From contig NZ_JRHO01000014.1 of assembly GCF_000765475.1 (NCBI RefSeq), positions 885,687 through 949,686 of the forward strand: a stretch of 64,000 bases of DNA, written 5' to 3'. The stretch is from Methanococcoides methylutens (GTDB taxonomy: Archaea; Halobacteriota; Methanosarcinia; Methanosarcinales; Methanosarcinaceae). Positions 55,857 through 63,876 of the stretch are shown piece after piece. The position numbers were made by a program, and so were the translations under genes. Under the pieces are notes generated by a model, which was given only the letters and a program-made list of their open reading frames with translations, ran no database searches and was not told the DNA's origin. Every line of letters begins with the position of its first letter. Within the stretch, counting starts at the first letter, position 1.

Positions 55857-56765
55857 TCACTCCCTCAGTTTCCTGCCAGTAAGCTTCAGGAACACATCCT
55901 CAAGCGTCGATGCCCTTGCAGTGACACTGGTAAGCTTACACTCCGATAGCAAATGGTCCGTCACTTCTTGGGGTTTATCAGTATAAATCTGTACTTCATC
56001 CCCGAGGATCTCATAGTTCGCCTGATGCTTATCAAGACATGAAATAACATTAGGATCAGCTTCGGTTTCCACTATGGCAGGACCTATGTTCTCACTGATC
56101 ATTTCTTCAGGACTGCCTTCCACCAGTATCTTGCCATTATCCATGATCACGAGCCGATCACACAGCTGGGAAGCTTCCTCAAGGTAATGCGTGGTAAGCA
56201 CAATGGTCACCCCTTCCTTCTTAAGCCCCTTGAGCTTATCCCACATCAAATGCCTTGACTGCGGGTCCAGCCCCACCGTAGGCTCATCCAGTATCAGCAT
56301 CCTGGGTCTGTTAATCAATGCTCGTGCAAGCACCAGCCGCCTCTTCATACCACCCGACAGGGATTCGGTCATAGTATCGCGCTTCTCCTCCAGATGCACG
56401 AACTCAAGAAGCTCGTCCACTCTCCTTCTGGCCTCACTTTCAGGAATGTCAAAATATCGTGAAAAAACAAGGAGATTCTCATAAACAGTAAAATCAGGAT
56501 CAAGATTGTTCTCCTGCGGAACAACACCCATATTGAACTTGATCTCACGCTGGTGATCGTTCACATCCATCCCGAAAACCTCCAGCTTACCTGAGGTCAT
56601 CGGAGAGATGCACTGTATCATACGCATGGTAGTGGTCTTGCCCGCACCATTGGGTCCCAGGAAACCGAACACTTCTCCCTCTTCCACAGAAAAGGCCACA
56701 GAATCCACGGCCAGAAAGTCTCCGAATACCTTCTTCAAATCCTCAGCTACGATAACAGCAGTAAT
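55857..56765 (-). CDS. ABC-2 type transporter ATPase, probable ATT start
   Basis: The 302-residue ATPase has Walker A GPNGAGKTT, LSGGMKRR signature and Walker B MLILDEPTVGLDP, matching DrrA/NodI-like exporter ATPases, with a C-terminal domain (IVETEADPNVISCLDKH). The nearest conventional start is TTG 56738, which would delete the first strand. The frame is open upstream and encodes TAVIVAEDL, the expected family N-terminus, without ATG, GTG or TTG. GGTGAT lies five bases before ATT at 56765-56763, so an ATT start is proposed. It is followed closely by the permease gene. Confidence 0.85.
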   Translation of the reverse strand: MTAVIVAEDLKKVFGDFLAVDSVAFSVEEGEVFGFLGPNGAGKTTTMRMIQCISPMTSGKLEVFGMDVNDHQREIKFNMGVVPQENNLDPDFTVYENLLVFSRYFDIPESEARRRVDELLEFVHLEEKRDTMTESLSGGMKRRLVLARALINRPRMLILDEPTVGLDPQSRHLMWDKLKGLKKEGVTIVLTTHYLEEASQLCDRLVIMDNGKILVEGSPEEMISENIGPAIVETEADPNVISCLDKHQANYEILGDEVQIYTDKPQEVTDHLLSECKLTSVTARASTLEDVFLKLTGRKLRE

Positions 56766-56918
56766 GATACATCACCAATCCTTATTCTTAATAAATAATT
56801 GTGATGAGACTTGATATAGGTTTCTCGGATATGTAAAATCCTCAAACAAAATAAACTGATAATTTTATCGTGCCTGTCAGGGTTGTATTTTTAGTTCATT
56901 TAAAGACTTCTACAGAGC

Positions 56919-57116
56919 TCATTCTTCATCAAAAATAAATACATCCTCTATCTTTGAATCAAAAACCTTTGCAATGGTATAGGCTAATTTCAGAGAAGGG
57001 TTGTACTTTCCCTTTTCCAGAAACAGGATCGTTTCTCTCCTGACCCCGACCCTTTTCGCAAGCTCGTCCTGCGTAAGATTATATCTGGCCCGGAGTTCTT
57101 TGATTCTGGTTTTCAT
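56919..57116 (-). CDS. XRE-family HTH regulator
   Basis: The 65-residue protein is a minimal Cro/C1-type helix-turn-helix: [60 protein letters not shown]. This small HTH is typical of those linked to membrane proteins in archaea. Its ATG overlaps the stop of the DUF2178 gene (ATGA at 57113-57116), so it is the third gene of a coupled cassette and probably autoregulates it. Confidence 0.88.
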   Translation of the reverse strand: MKTRIKELRARYNLTQDELAKRVGVRRETILFLEKGKYNPSLKLAYTIAKVFDSKIEDVFIFDEE

Positions 57117-57520
57117 GGATCTGTCTCATAGCCTTTCTTATCATAATACCATCTCAGAATATTCCATGAACCCAACGCGATAATGGCCAAAGGCCCACTC
57201 ACATCCTTGTAAAGTATTTCGGTGGACCAGTTTGCCATTGTCAGGATTCCCAGACACATTACAAGTATCAAGAAGGCATGGTACCCTGCTTTTTCATTAG
57301 TTCTTACAGTCCTTTCATCACGGATAAAGTATTCCCGGGGTTTTGTAGCGGTGTACAGGAATATTACCGTGAGCATTAAACCCATAAAAATCAATGATGC
57401 ACCGGCCCCGTAGAACTGGAATTGCCACAGAACCAGACCCAACAGCAGCATTCCCAGAATTGTAGCCAAACCCCGCAGAGTGTGTTTGTCTTTTCTTATT
57501 TTCATAGAACTTACCCTCAA
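57113..57520 (-). CDS. DUF2178-type membrane protein
   Basis: The 135-residue protein has four helices and a basic N-terminus ([27 protein letters not shown]). [29 protein letters not shown] carries the motif seen in DUF2178, a family of archaeal membrane proteins of unknown role. It overlaps the upstream DUF2178 gene and the downstream HTH gene by four bases at each end. Confidence 0.7.
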   Translation of the reverse strand: MRVSSMKIRKDKHTLRGLATILGMLLLGLVLWQFQFYGAGASLIFMGLMLTVIFLYTATKPREYFIRDERTVRTNEKAGYHAFLILVMCLGILTMANWSTEILYKDVSGPLAIIALGSWNILRWYYDKKGYETDP

Positions 57521-57846
57521 ATTTCTTTTGAACTGTAGTGGCGACGGAAAGTTATCAGCGATATCATTAAGGTAAAAAATAATATTGATATAGATTGACC
57601 TGTTTCTATTTTGAACAACTCAAAAAGATCTCCCCAGAGAATCACAGCCATTGCCAATAGTAGCACAATAATCGAGCTATTTGCAGCTTTTCCTGCCACC
57701 TTCTCTGTTCTTTCATCCTGTTCAGGTTCTCCAGATTTTTTACGCCCCCGGTTAACAATTAAAAATCCTATCGTAACTCCAACGATTACTCCTATAAAGC
57801 TGATTATATCCACTGCCATTATATTTTCTCCATATGTTTTAGGCAA
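57517..57846 (-). CDS. DUF2178 membrane protein, single repeat
   Basis: The 109-residue protein has helices at about 10-30, 55-78 and 85-100, and the DUF2178 core EPEQDERTEKVAGKAANSSIIVLLLAMAVILWGDLFELFKIETGQSISILFF. It closely resembles the second half of the protein at 58004-58555, so the genes arose by duplication. It is coupled to its downstream neighbour. Confidence 0.7.
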   Translation of the reverse strand: MPKTYGENIMAVDIISFIGVIVGVTIGFLIVNRGRKKSGEPEQDERTEKVAGKAANSSIIVLLLAMAVILWGDLFELFKIETGQSISILFFTLMISLITFRRHYSSKEI

Positions 57847-58003
57847 TTCAAATTTAGTATCAGAGAGATTTTACAAAACAGAAGTGCATTCATATTTTTA
57901 TAAAGTCCTTTGGTGAATCGATCTATTTTTGTTAGGATTGGAAGGCACATTGCCAGCTCCGGAAAGTATGCTTTGATTCCCTGATCTGCATCCAGATCTC
58001 TCC

Positions 58004-58555
58004 TTAAAATTCCTTTGAATTGTAGTAGGTGACAAAGCCCAGCATTGATAGCATCAAAACCGGAAACAGTATTGCCAGCGTTTCGCGTGTTTCCAGTTTG
58101 AACAAACCAAAAATATCGCCCCAGAGAATTATAGCACATGCAGCCATCAGCACAACAATCGTGGATTTTGCAGCTTTTCCTGTCACTTTTTCTGTACGCT
58201 CATCATGTTCAGGCTCTCCGGTTTTTTTTAGCCTGAAATCGTAAATAGAGGACATTAAAGCTCCAGTAATCAGTAAAACCGGAAATATTATTGCCAGCGC
58301 TTCATGTGTTTCTGATTTGAACAAACCTAAAGTGTCTCCAGAGATTATCATATCCCAGAGAATCAAAGCAGATAGCATCATTAACACAGCAATCGTACAT
58401 ATTACGACTATTCCTCTCACTTTTTCTGTCCTTGTCCTTCCACCATGCTCATAATATCCGGTTCTTTTACGCCAGATGCTGTATATGGAGTGAACCATAA
58501 TTCCTATTGAAATTCCAATAATTCCCGGCACAAAGCTGACTATATCCGCTTCCAT
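58004..58555 (-). CDS. DUF2178 membrane protein with two internal repeats
   Basis: The 183-residue protein contains two copies of the DUF2178 unit: GRTRTEKVRGIVVICTIAVLMML through ETHEALAIIFPVLL, and HDERTEKVTGKAAKSTIVVLMAAC through ETRETLAILFPVLM. Each copy has two helices, so there are about five in all. It is separated by 157 bases from the next DUF2178 gene, whose unit it resembles, pointing to recent tandem duplication. Function is unknown. Confidence 0.7.
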   Translation of the reverse strand: MEADIVSFVPGIIGISIGIMVHSIYSIWRKRTGYYEHGGRTRTEKVRGIVVICTIAVLMMLSALILWDMIISGDTLGLFKSETHEALAIIFPVLLITGALMSSIYDFRLKKTGEPEHDERTEKVTGKAAKSTIVVLMAACAIILWGDIFGLFKLETRETLAILFPVLMLSMLGFVTYYNSKEF

Positions 58556-58902
58556 TTGTCCATCTCCATGAAAGTTATCTAATTCAAACTATATATTAGA
58601 TATATACAACATCTGTCATTTATAGTTAATGCCATCTCGTTTTTTTAAGATGAAATGAGAGAAAGTAAAGAAGAAGCTGTGGAAGAAGAGATTCCTGCAA
58701 TACCCCTCAGGAATCTGGTATCACCTCTTGCAATGCTAGCTGTATTTGGATAGCGTCACTAAATTGGAATAGCCAACAAAAGCTGCATTGAGACCATAAA
58801 GAAACCGGTAGTTAGAATGATGGAAAACAATAAAAGAAAAAGTACATCAACAAATTTTCGGAATCAAACAAAAACAGAATGTATCAAATGAAAATTAACC
58901 AA
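58556..58902. other. Intergenic region upstream of the DUF2178 cassette
   Basis: No recognised gene. A 32-codon frame at 58655-58753 (MRESKEEAVEEEIPAIPLRN onward) is short, has no clear ribosome binding site and may be a decayed gene start. The rest is AT-rich. Confidence 0.35.
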
Positions 58903-58936
58903 AGTCCGCTTGAGCGGAGCGAAAAGGACGCGGACT
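58903..58936. ncRNA. GC-rich structured element beside tRNA-Pro
   Basis: AGTCCGC at 58903-58909 pairs with GCGGACT at 58930-58936, and alternatively CCGC (58906-58909) pairs with GCGG (58914-58917). The surrounding sequence to 58955 (GCCGAGTCGCAATTCGGG) is also GC-rich in an AT-rich gap. It lies just downstream of tRNA-Pro on the minus strand and may be a structured RNA or processing element. Confidence 0.3.
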
Positions 58937-58959
58937 GCCGAGTCGCAATTCGGGTTTGA

Positions 58960-59034
58960 TGGGGCCGCTGAGATTTGAACTCAAGTCGCAAGACCCCCAG
59001 CCTTGCAGGATGGACCAGGCTACCCTACGGCCCC
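58960..59034 (-). tRNA. tRNA-Pro (GGG)
   Basis: Read on the minus strand the sequence folds as a cloverleaf: acceptor GGGGCCG with CGGCCCC, a D arm with GTAGCCTGGTC, anticodon stem CAAGG/TCTTG with loop CTGGGGG containing the GGG anticodon at the proper position, and a T arm ending TTGAGTTCAAATCTCA. The discriminator is A. No CCA is encoded and no intron is present. Confidence 0.92.
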
Positions 59035-59114
59035 ACGGGGTCGAACTATAATAAGACTTTTCAGTATATCATTCTTTCTGAAAAAAAGCTAAAAAAGAAT
59101 GCGAAAGTGAAGCT

Positions 59115-59834
59115 TTAAGCTTTCTCCCACTGCTCATACGCATCCACAATCTCCTGTCCTTCAAGGAACACGAGGTCATGCAGACGGGCATATTCCATTG
59201 CATCTTCTCTGGAAAGGGCCTTGCCGCTGGCATCATCAAGCATCTCACAGACCACCATTGCAGGTGTGACATCCGCCATCTTTGCGATCGCAATGGAGAG
59301 TTCGGTCTGTCCCCTGCGCTCATGGACCAGCCTGTCAGCTGCACGCAGAAGTGCAACGTGGCCAGGTGTACGGAACTCAGAGCCGAAATCGATATTTTCG
59401 CCATCAAGGACCTTTTCGGTGATATTTGAAAGCTCGTTTATGGTCAGTGCCCTGTCATTGTCAGGGATTCCTGTTCGTGTTCTCCTGTGGTTCACCCATA
59501 TGGAGAATGAAGAGCGGCTGTCGTAGGCAAGATCTCCGCCCCTTTCAACGGTAGTGCCAAGGGCAGGGTAGTTCTCGACCTCATCGCGCAGAATATCGGA
59601 AATGAATGGAAGTCCAAGCTTTTCAGAAGATTCACTGTCAAGCGCTACACAGATCAGTCCGCCACCGTCCCTGCGCATCCAGCGCACGTCATCAGGAGTG
59701 ACAGCTCCTGCAGCGATCACAAAATCAGTCTCTCCTTCACGGCTGTCGGAATCGAAGATGAAGAACATCTCGCCGTTCTGCGCGGCCTTCAATGCTTTAT
59801 TGATGTTATCAGTGTAATTTTCATTGGAACTCAT
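59115..59834 (-). CDS. ribB: 3,4-dihydroxy-2-butanone 4-phosphate synthase
   Basis: RibB converts ribulose 5-phosphate into the four-carbon precursor of riboflavin. The 239 residues show FDSDSREGETDFVIAAG near 26 with the acidic metal ligands, WMRRDGGGLICVAL, then STNVH-like SIWVNHRRTRTGIPDNDRALT and the closing HVALLRAADRLVHERRGQTELSIAIAKMA with the catalytic histidine and glutamate. ATG 59834 is preferred; GTG 59852 would overlap the upstream riboflavin kinase gene. It forms an operon with that gene. Confidence 0.93.
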   Translation of the reverse strand: MSSNENYTDNINKALKAAQNGEMFFIFDSDSREGETDFVIAAGAVTPDDVRWMRRDGGGLICVALDSESSEKLGLPFISDILRDEVENYPALGTTVERGGDLAYDSRSSFSIWVNHRRTRTGIPDNDRALTINELSNITEKVLDGENIDFGSEFRTPGHVALLRAADRLVHERRGQTELSIAIAKMADVTPAMVVCEMLDDASGKALSREDAMEYARLHDLVFLEGQEIVDAYEQWEKA

Positions 59835-59838
59835 AGGA

Positions 59839-60510
59839 TCACTCACATGCACTTCGGTCTTCTATTGTAATCTTTACTTCATCCCCGTCCTTGAGATTAA
59901 GTGTCTCCCTGAGATGGACAGGGGATATGATCTCCAGCAGGTCATGGGGGTAATGTGAACGTTCAGGTGTCACCACTGCACCGGGGATGCCTTCAACCTC
60001 CACAAAATAGCAATTGCAGCTTCCAAAAGTACGCTGACCGTTGGTAAAACCGGAAATTTGTATCATATCCTTCCGGCCGGTGTTCTTCTGTACGTCTGCA
60101 CTATGATCGGTAAGTCTCACATTAAGCGTACCCGGATAAGGTACGAAATCCAGCTTTTCCTCGAACTGGGAGCGGTAACCTTCCTGAGCGATGTAGTACT
60201 GGCCTTCACCAAGCCCTGTTATCACATTTCCGTACAGCTCCACCTTCTTTTCATCTCCACAGAAGATGTGTCTGTAATCACTGTATTCCCTCTCAAGCCA
60301 TGTACGACCTTCATCGGTTATGGAGATCATCTGGCCTTCAGGGATGATGCTGCGTTTGATCAGGCCTTCCTCCTCAAGCTGTTTTAACGTTCTTGCAGCT
60401 GTCTTGGAACTGGTGGAAGTGTATTTGGTAAACTCACTGGACGAGATCTTCACAGGTCTCTTGAGTGCGCCCAAAAGGGCCAGGTGTTTCAAGGAATTTA
60501 TGCGATGCAT
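59839..60510 (-). CDS. rbkR: CTP-dependent riboflavin kinase with HTH domain (RbkR)
   Basis: The 223-residue protein combines an N-terminal winged helix (HLALLGALKRPVKISSSEFTKYTSTSSKTAARTLKQLEEEGLIKRS, residues 9-52) with a C-terminal CTP-dependent riboflavin kinase, seen in GLGEGQYYIAQEGYRSQF and FVPYPGTLNVRL with the CTP and magnesium residues. RbkR proteins regulate riboflavin genes and make FMN. ATG 60510 is preferred: a longer frame from 60546 would place its start inside the operator repeats. It is directly upstream of ribB. Confidence 0.9.
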   Translation of the reverse strand: MHRINSLKHLALLGALKRPVKISSSEFTKYTSTSSKTAARTLKQLEEEGLIKRSIIPEGQMISITDEGRTWLEREYSDYRHIFCGDEKKVELYGNVITGLGEGQYYIAQEGYRSQFEEKLDFVPYPGTLNVRLTDHSADVQKNTGRKDMIQISGFTNGQRTFGSCNCYFVEVEGIPGAVVTPERSHYPHDLLEIISPVHLRETLNLKDGDEVKITIEDRSACE

Positions 60511-60528
60511 TTTCAGGACCTTTGTTGG

Positions 60529-60558
60529 CTCAAATATGAGATGCATCTCAAATATGAG
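60529..60558 (-). promoter_or_regulatory. Tandem palindromic operator of rbkR-ribB
   Basis: CTCAAATATGAG occurs twice, at 60529-60540 and 60547-60558, exactly 18 bases apart, joined by ATGCAT, so the centre TGAGATGCATCTCA (60537-60550) is a perfect palindrome. The element is 19 to 48 bases upstream of the rbkR start. The arrangement suits dimeric binding by the winged helix of RbkR itself and repression by flavin level. The exact binding motif in this organism is not verified. Confidence 0.6.
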
Positions 60559-60701
60559 ATGAAAGGAAATAAATGTTTTGTTGAACCAGCTGTAATTCAG
60601 AATGCTTTATAATACAATAAAGATATATTTGGTTACAGATTCCGAATGCTATACGCATAGCGGAATACAAAGTAATCGCCTTGTTCCTGAGGAGAAGGAT
60701 A

Positions 60702-61580
60702 ATGGTATACAGATTGTGCAAAGAGGGGGAGAACAGACCGGATTCCAATGGCTGGCGTTTGAAGCTCTACAAATTGATATTTGAATCCTATTCACCTTAT
60801 GGAAAATATTTTGATGTTGCCTTGATCGCAGCGATCGTTCTGAGTGTTATCGTAGTAATGCTCGACAGTGTCCACTCGATCAGCAGTGTTCACCATGAGA
60901 AGCTCTACATGGCAGAACTGATATTCACTGCCCTGTTTACCATTGAGTATTTCCTGAGGATCATTAGTGTCAAAAGCAAAGTACGTTATGCAACCAGTTT
61001 TTTTGGTGTCATCGATCTTCTTGCCATAATTCCAACTTATTTTAGCATGCTTCTGCCAGGAAGCCAGTATCTGCTAATAATAAGAGTATTGCGATTGCTA
61101 AGGATATTCAGGGTGCTCAAACTTGTCCAGTACCTCTCAGAGGCCGAAATACTGGTACAGGCCCTTAAAGACAGCAGTAAAAAAATAACTGTTTTCACAT
61201 TTACTGTCATGAACCTTGTAATAATACTAGGTTCCATTATGTATGTCATTGAAGGAGAGCAAAACGGATTTACAAGCATCCCACGAAGCATCTTCTGGGC
61301 TGTAACAACACTGACAACTGTGGGATACGGGGATCTGGTACCTGTTACTCCACTTGGGCAGGCAATGGCATCCGTTGTAATGTTACTCGGTTATTCCATA
61401 ATAGCGGTTCCCACAGGCATCATTACCCATTCTATTATTAACAGGAGCATGGATGCCATGCCTGTAGAGATAGCAGAAGAGATGAAGGATGTTGCAGTGA
61501 ACATCGTATGCCACAACTGTGGCTTGCTGGGTCACGATACTGATGCTTATTACTGTAAATACTGCGGAGCCAAACTTTGA
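60702..61580 (+). CDS. Voltage-gated-like potassium channel with zinc-ribbon tail
   Basis: The 292-residue protein has six membrane helices with an S4 voltage sensor (RVLRLLRIFRVLKLVQY near residues 127-143) and the selectivity filter TVGYGD near residue 206 before S6. The cytoplasmic end carries a zinc ribbon CHNC-X11-CKYC (residues 270-288), unusual for a bacterial or archaeal Kv channel. ATG 60702 follows GAGGAGAAGG; the longer frame starts at 60681. It ends 31 bases before the helical-repeat membrane protein. Confidence 0.9.
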   Translation: MVYRLCKEGENRPDSNGWRLKLYKLIFESYSPYGKYFDVALIAAIVLSVIVVMLDSVHSISSVHHEKLYMAELIFTALFTIEYFLRIISVKSKVRYATSFFGVIDLLAIIPTYFSMLLPGSQYLLIIRVLRLLRIFRVLKLVQYLSEAEILVQALKDSSKKITVFTFTVMNLVIILGSIMYVIEGEQNGFTSIPRSIFWAVTTLTTVGYGDLVPVTPLGQAMASVVMLLGYSIIAVPTGIITHSIINRSMDAMPVEIAEEMKDVAVNIVCHNCGLLGHDTDAYYCKYCGAKL

Positions 61581-61611
61581 AAAATACCTTAAGATAAAGG
61601 ATAGTGTTAAT

Positions 61612-63204
61612 ATGGAGATCCTACTCACCACAATTATCGATACCGCCATGGTAATAGGTCTGACAGCAGCTTTCCTTTTCGCTGACATGATGATACGCCA
61701 CAACCTGAAAATGGACCTGTCAGGTATTGGTTCAGATCTTGCGATAGGAGCCTTTTCAGTTCAGATATCAGTAATAGCAGCATTGCTGACAGCTGAGGTT
61801 ACGCCAGAGATCGCCACCGACGGTATGCTTCTAGCTCTCTTTGGTTCCCTGTGGGCAACTACCCTGTGGCAAAGTTCGAAAAGGAAAAAGATCAATTACA
61901 CGGTATCATTCCTGATAGGCACCGCCATATTTTCTATTTCTGTGGCCCATCTGCTGGAGCTTCATGACCCTTCATTACTAGGACTTGTAGTTGCAGTTGC
62001 TGTGATCCTGGGTTATATCGGATCAACCATAACAAAGAATCTCTATAACGAATCCATCGTGAAAGAGTTCGATGGAATTCTGGGGAAAGTTACCTCTTAC
62101 GACCTGATAGAGATCTCAGCAAAACAAACAGCAAGAGATGTAGATGATCCATTGTCTCCGGTTGTTGATAGCATTAGATGCGCTATCAGGAACAATGATG
62201 AAGATAAGTTTAGAACAGGATTTCAAAAGATCACCACCGTTACAAAGAATCTCATGACGGGTGTAAAGGAAACCACGGAAATTACCAGACACGTGAATTT
62301 ACATTTGCTTGAAATGGGACTCATTGCATTAGAAAAGGATAGCGAGGCAACAAAACATATTGTCAATTCCATAGGTACTATCGGAGCTTCAGCCTCAAAC
62401 CACGGAAGTCAGGCAGGTGCTATCGAATCCCTGGCAGCAATACTGTCTCTTTTCGGAGCGGCAAAAAGAAAACACAAACAAGGTATACAACACCAGTTTG
62501 CAGAATCTGCAGGAGACATCGTAAGTACAGCTGCAAAAATGAAACATGAAAGTGCAGTGGAAAAAGGTCTGCTAATGTTCAGGGAGATAGGGGACAACGC
62601 TGTGTTTTCAGGGGACACATCCACAATGACAGCAGTAAATGAAGAAATGCTGGAAATTGCAAGGATAGCAGCAAGCAAGGAATATACGACCTATGCCAGA
62701 TCGATCGTAATCACAATGCGCGATATCGGTACTAAGGCCCTGAGACTGGAAAGCAACGAAAGACAGGATGCTTTCAAAAAACTGATGGACTCCTTCAGGA
62801 AAATGGGTAAAATCATGTCCCACAGGGATGTACTGGAAGTGGTCTGGGCAATGCGTGATCTTGGAATTGCAGCCTCACACGAGCATCTTGGAGATGAAAC
62901 CTCGAGGACCATAACAGAACTCGAAGAAGTTGGAGCTACAGCTCTTAAGGACGAATCGTATGAAAAGGCTGATGAAATGGTCCAGCAGGTCATTATTTCA
63001 CTTCAGGAGATATGCATATCTTCAATGCGTTCAGAACTCACAGTGCCTGTCAGTGCAGTTGGAACTGCTTTTTCAAGAATAGAAAAATACGATGAAGCTG
63101 CAAGCATGATACAGGATTCTGTAATGGATATTGCAGAATACAAAACAGGCGATGATAAGTTTTATCAGATCTTTTTAGAGAAATATGACGGGGAAGTTTA
63201 CTAA
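61612..63204 (+). CDS. Membrane protein with helical-repeat cytoplasmic domain
   Basis: The 530-residue protein has five N-terminal helices (TTIIDTAMVIGLTAAFLFAD, AIGAFSVQISVIAALLTAEV, ATDGMLLALFGSLWATTLW, NYTVSFLIGTAIFSISVAHLL, SLLGLVVAVAVILGYIGSTI) and a long soluble part of about 380 residues made of 40-50-residue helical units, seen as recurring endings MREIGDNAV, MRDIGTKAL, MRDLGIAAS and LEEVGATAL. It resembles a scaffold of HEAT- or TPR-like repeats. It follows the potassium channel gene by 31 bases, so the two are probably cotranscribed and may act together. I do not recognise the family. Confidence 0.65.
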   Translation: MEILLTTIIDTAMVIGLTAAFLFADMMIRHNLKMDLSGIGSDLAIGAFSVQISVIAALLTAEVTPEIATDGMLLALFGSLWATTLWQSSKRKKINYTVSFLIGTAIFSISVAHLLELHDPSLLGLVVAVAVILGYIGSTITKNLYNESIVKEFDGILGKVTSYDLIEISAKQTARDVDDPLSPVVDSIRCAIRNNDEDKFRTGFQKITTVTKNLMTGVKETTEITRHVNLHLLEMGLIALEKDSEATKHIVNSIGTIGASASNHGSQAGAIESLAAILSLFGAAKRKHKQGIQHQFAESAGDIVSTAAKMKHESAVEKGLLMFREIGDNAVFSGDTSTMTAVNEEMLEIARIAASKEYTTYARSIVITMRDIGTKALRLESNERQDAFKKLMDSFRKMGKIMSHRDVLEVVWAMRDLGIAASHEHLGDETSRTITELEEVGATALKDESYEKADEMVQQVIISLQEICISSMRSELTVPVSAVGTAFSRIEKYDEAASMIQDSVMDIAEYKTGDDKFYQIFLEKYDGEVY

Positions 63205-63279
63205 ATCCTGCCTTACTTTTTTAAGGCCAATGGAATGTCTGGACGTCGAAGAGTATAATTTTGTACAAATATTATGCGA

Positions 63280-63876
63280 TCAACTATGTTCAGTAATAAC
63301 TTTTTCAAATTCATCCGGTTTCTCAGGATAAAATACAAAACTTCGATTCTTTGTATTTACTTTGAGTAAAGTGGAATGTTTGAGCCTTCTCTCCAGATTA
63401 AAAAATAGTGCGATGAATAAAGAAATTAACATCGATTGTGAGAGGATTAAGCGAATTAATGCATCCATTGGAGCATGCTGTATCTGATACATTTGGATAT
63501 CAGAAAATACACCATAGAAAAGATAGACCGACATACCTACCATAATCAGGTACCATATATATCTAAACGTAAAATGATAGTTACGTTTGATCAAGGTTTC
63601 TGTTATGTCTTTCTTATTCAGGATTGTGGAACCAAAAAAGGGACGGTGAATTTTTACCATATCGTTTGTCAACTCCACAGTAGTGCGATCCCATAGAATT
63701 AAGGCCACAACTCCCAGATACCATGTAACATAGGCTAAGATTTCAAAACCATCGATGAAGATACCCAGAACAAAAAAGAAAAATGCTATCATTAGAAGAC
63801 TTATCATCTTCACAAGACTGTGATCTCTGGCTATATCCACGCGAATTATATTCCCCGGACCGGGTTGCACATCCAT
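63280..63876 (-). CDS. Hypothetical membrane protein with PH-like region
   Basis: The 198-residue protein begins MDVQPGPGNIIRVDIARDH with a basic-aromatic N-terminus, has two helices at about 25-60 (MISLLMIAFFFFVLGIFIDGFEILAYVTWYLGVVALILW), then a loop (TTVELTNDMVKIHRPFFGSTILNKKDI) that looks like a PH-like beta segment, and two more helices near 115-165. GGAGAT precedes ATG 63876; the frame extends to GTG 63957. The function is unknown. It is convergent with the helical-repeat gene. Confidence 0.55.
   Translation of the reverse strand: MDVQPGPGNIIRVDIARDHSLVKMISLLMIAFFFFVLGIFIDGFEILAYVTWYLGVVALILWDRTTVELTNDMVKIHRPFFGSTILNKKDITETLIKRNYHFTFRYIWYLIMVGMSVYLFYGVFSDIQMYQIQHAPMDALIRLILSQSMLISLFIALFFNLERRLKHSTLLKVNTKNRSFVFYPEKPDEFEKVITEHS

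Noticed and set aside
58655-58753. 32-codon frame starting MRESKEEAVEEE
   Set aside because: Too short, weak ribosome binding site and no homologous pattern; perhaps a decayed gene start.
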